A DNA stretch of 5,144 nucleotides from Acholeplasmatales bacterium (GTDB lineage: Bacteria > Bacillota_I > Bacilli_A > Acholeplasmatales > Anaeroplasmataceae), in the NCBI GenBank assembly GCA_017388605.1, contig JAFPIE010000248.1:1-5144 (forward strand), given 5' to 3'. A program made the translations under genes and the position numbers. The notes under the pieces were generated by a model. That model did not search any database. It saw nothing but the letters and a program-made list of their open reading frames with translations, and had not been told where the DNA came from. Below, one piece after another: positions 5,052-5,144 of the stretch (its first letter is position 1; each line of letters starts with the position of its first letter).

Positions 5052-5144
5052 ATGACATATTATGTTGGCATAGATATTGCCAAGTATAAACACGACTGCT
5101 TCATTGCCGATGATTCAGGTTGTGTTATAAGAGATTCATTCTCT
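5052..5144 (+). CDS. IS110-family DEDD recombinase (transposase), N-terminal 31 codons
   Basis: The visible protein begins MTYYVGIDIAKYKHDCFIAD. YYVGIDIAK is the first strand of the RuvC-like DEDD domain of IS110 recombinases, with D8 the first catalytic acidic residue; KHDCFI is a common continuation in Firmicute members. The enzyme cuts and rejoins DNA as a tetramer with the bridge RNA, using a second-domain serine that is outside this window. The ATG at 5052-5054 follows a strong GGAGGTG site (5038-5044) with suitable spacing. The gene runs off the right edge, so whether the copy is intact cannot be told. Family assignment rests on the N-terminal motif and on the structured upstream region. 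Confidence 0.88.
   Translation, partial: MTYYVGIDIAKYKHDCFIADDSGCVIRDSFS

Larger units (their letters stand above)
4820..5144 (+). mobile_element. IS110-family insertion sequence, left end and recombinase start (partial)
   Basis: A recombinase N-terminus typical of IS110 is preceded by about 200 bases of structured non-coding DNA with no other gene. A long left non-coding end is the hallmark of the IS110 subgroup, which keeps its bridge RNA there; the IS1111 subgroup keeps it at the right end. IS110 elements lack long terminal inverted repeats and make no clear target duplication, so the exact left tip cannot be read from one end. The start given is an estimate: the element should include the promoter element at 4839-4847 and everything after it. 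The right end is outside the window. Confidence 0.7.

Overview
The window is AT-rich DNA of bacterial type. It has dense genes, strong GGAGG-like ribosome sites, sigma-A type promoters and short intrinsic terminators. The codons favour A/T, tryptophan is read from TGG, and no in-frame TGA is seen. Together with an AsnA-type asparagine synthetase and an IS110-family transposase start, this suggests a low-GC Firmicute of the Bacilli/Erysipelotrichia kind, possibly an uncultured gut lineage. The assignment is inferred from style only; there is no rRNA or tRNA to anchor it.

Layout. Positions 1-1138 (minus strand) hold a two-gene operon: a xylose-isomerase-like TIM-barrel protein, followed 14 bases later by a family 2 glycosyltransferase cut off by the window edge. 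A near-consensus promoter at 1165-1193, overlapped by a perfect 9-bp dyad, drives it. Positions 1228-2960 (plus strand) hold a divergent two-gene operon: a two-helix ion channel with a C-terminal RCK region and a non-standard selectivity filter, joined by a TAATG stop/start overlap to a free-standing cyclic-nucleotide-binding-domain protein. A hairpin at 2933-2960 ends this operon and, on the other strand, the convergent asnA gene (2965-3972, minus). Upstream of asnA is a promoter with a perfect 7-bp dyad over its -10 region. Next comes a glyoxalase II-like metallo-beta-lactamase-fold hydrolase (4130-4744, minus) with its own terminator.

The right end (about 4820-5144) is the left end of an IS110-family insertion sequence. 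It contains the first 31 codons of the DEDD recombinase, preceded by about 200 bases of structured non-coding DNA. This has the layout expected of a bridge RNA: an extended -10 promoter element, then two hairpins whose loops share the same two short motifs. The rest of the element lies outside the window.

The two most interesting points are the candidate bridge RNA, with an apparent alternative-pairing switch, and the split channel operon, in which the ligand-binding domain is a separate polypeptide made in step with the pore subunit. Most other content is ordinary housekeeping or accessory metabolism.
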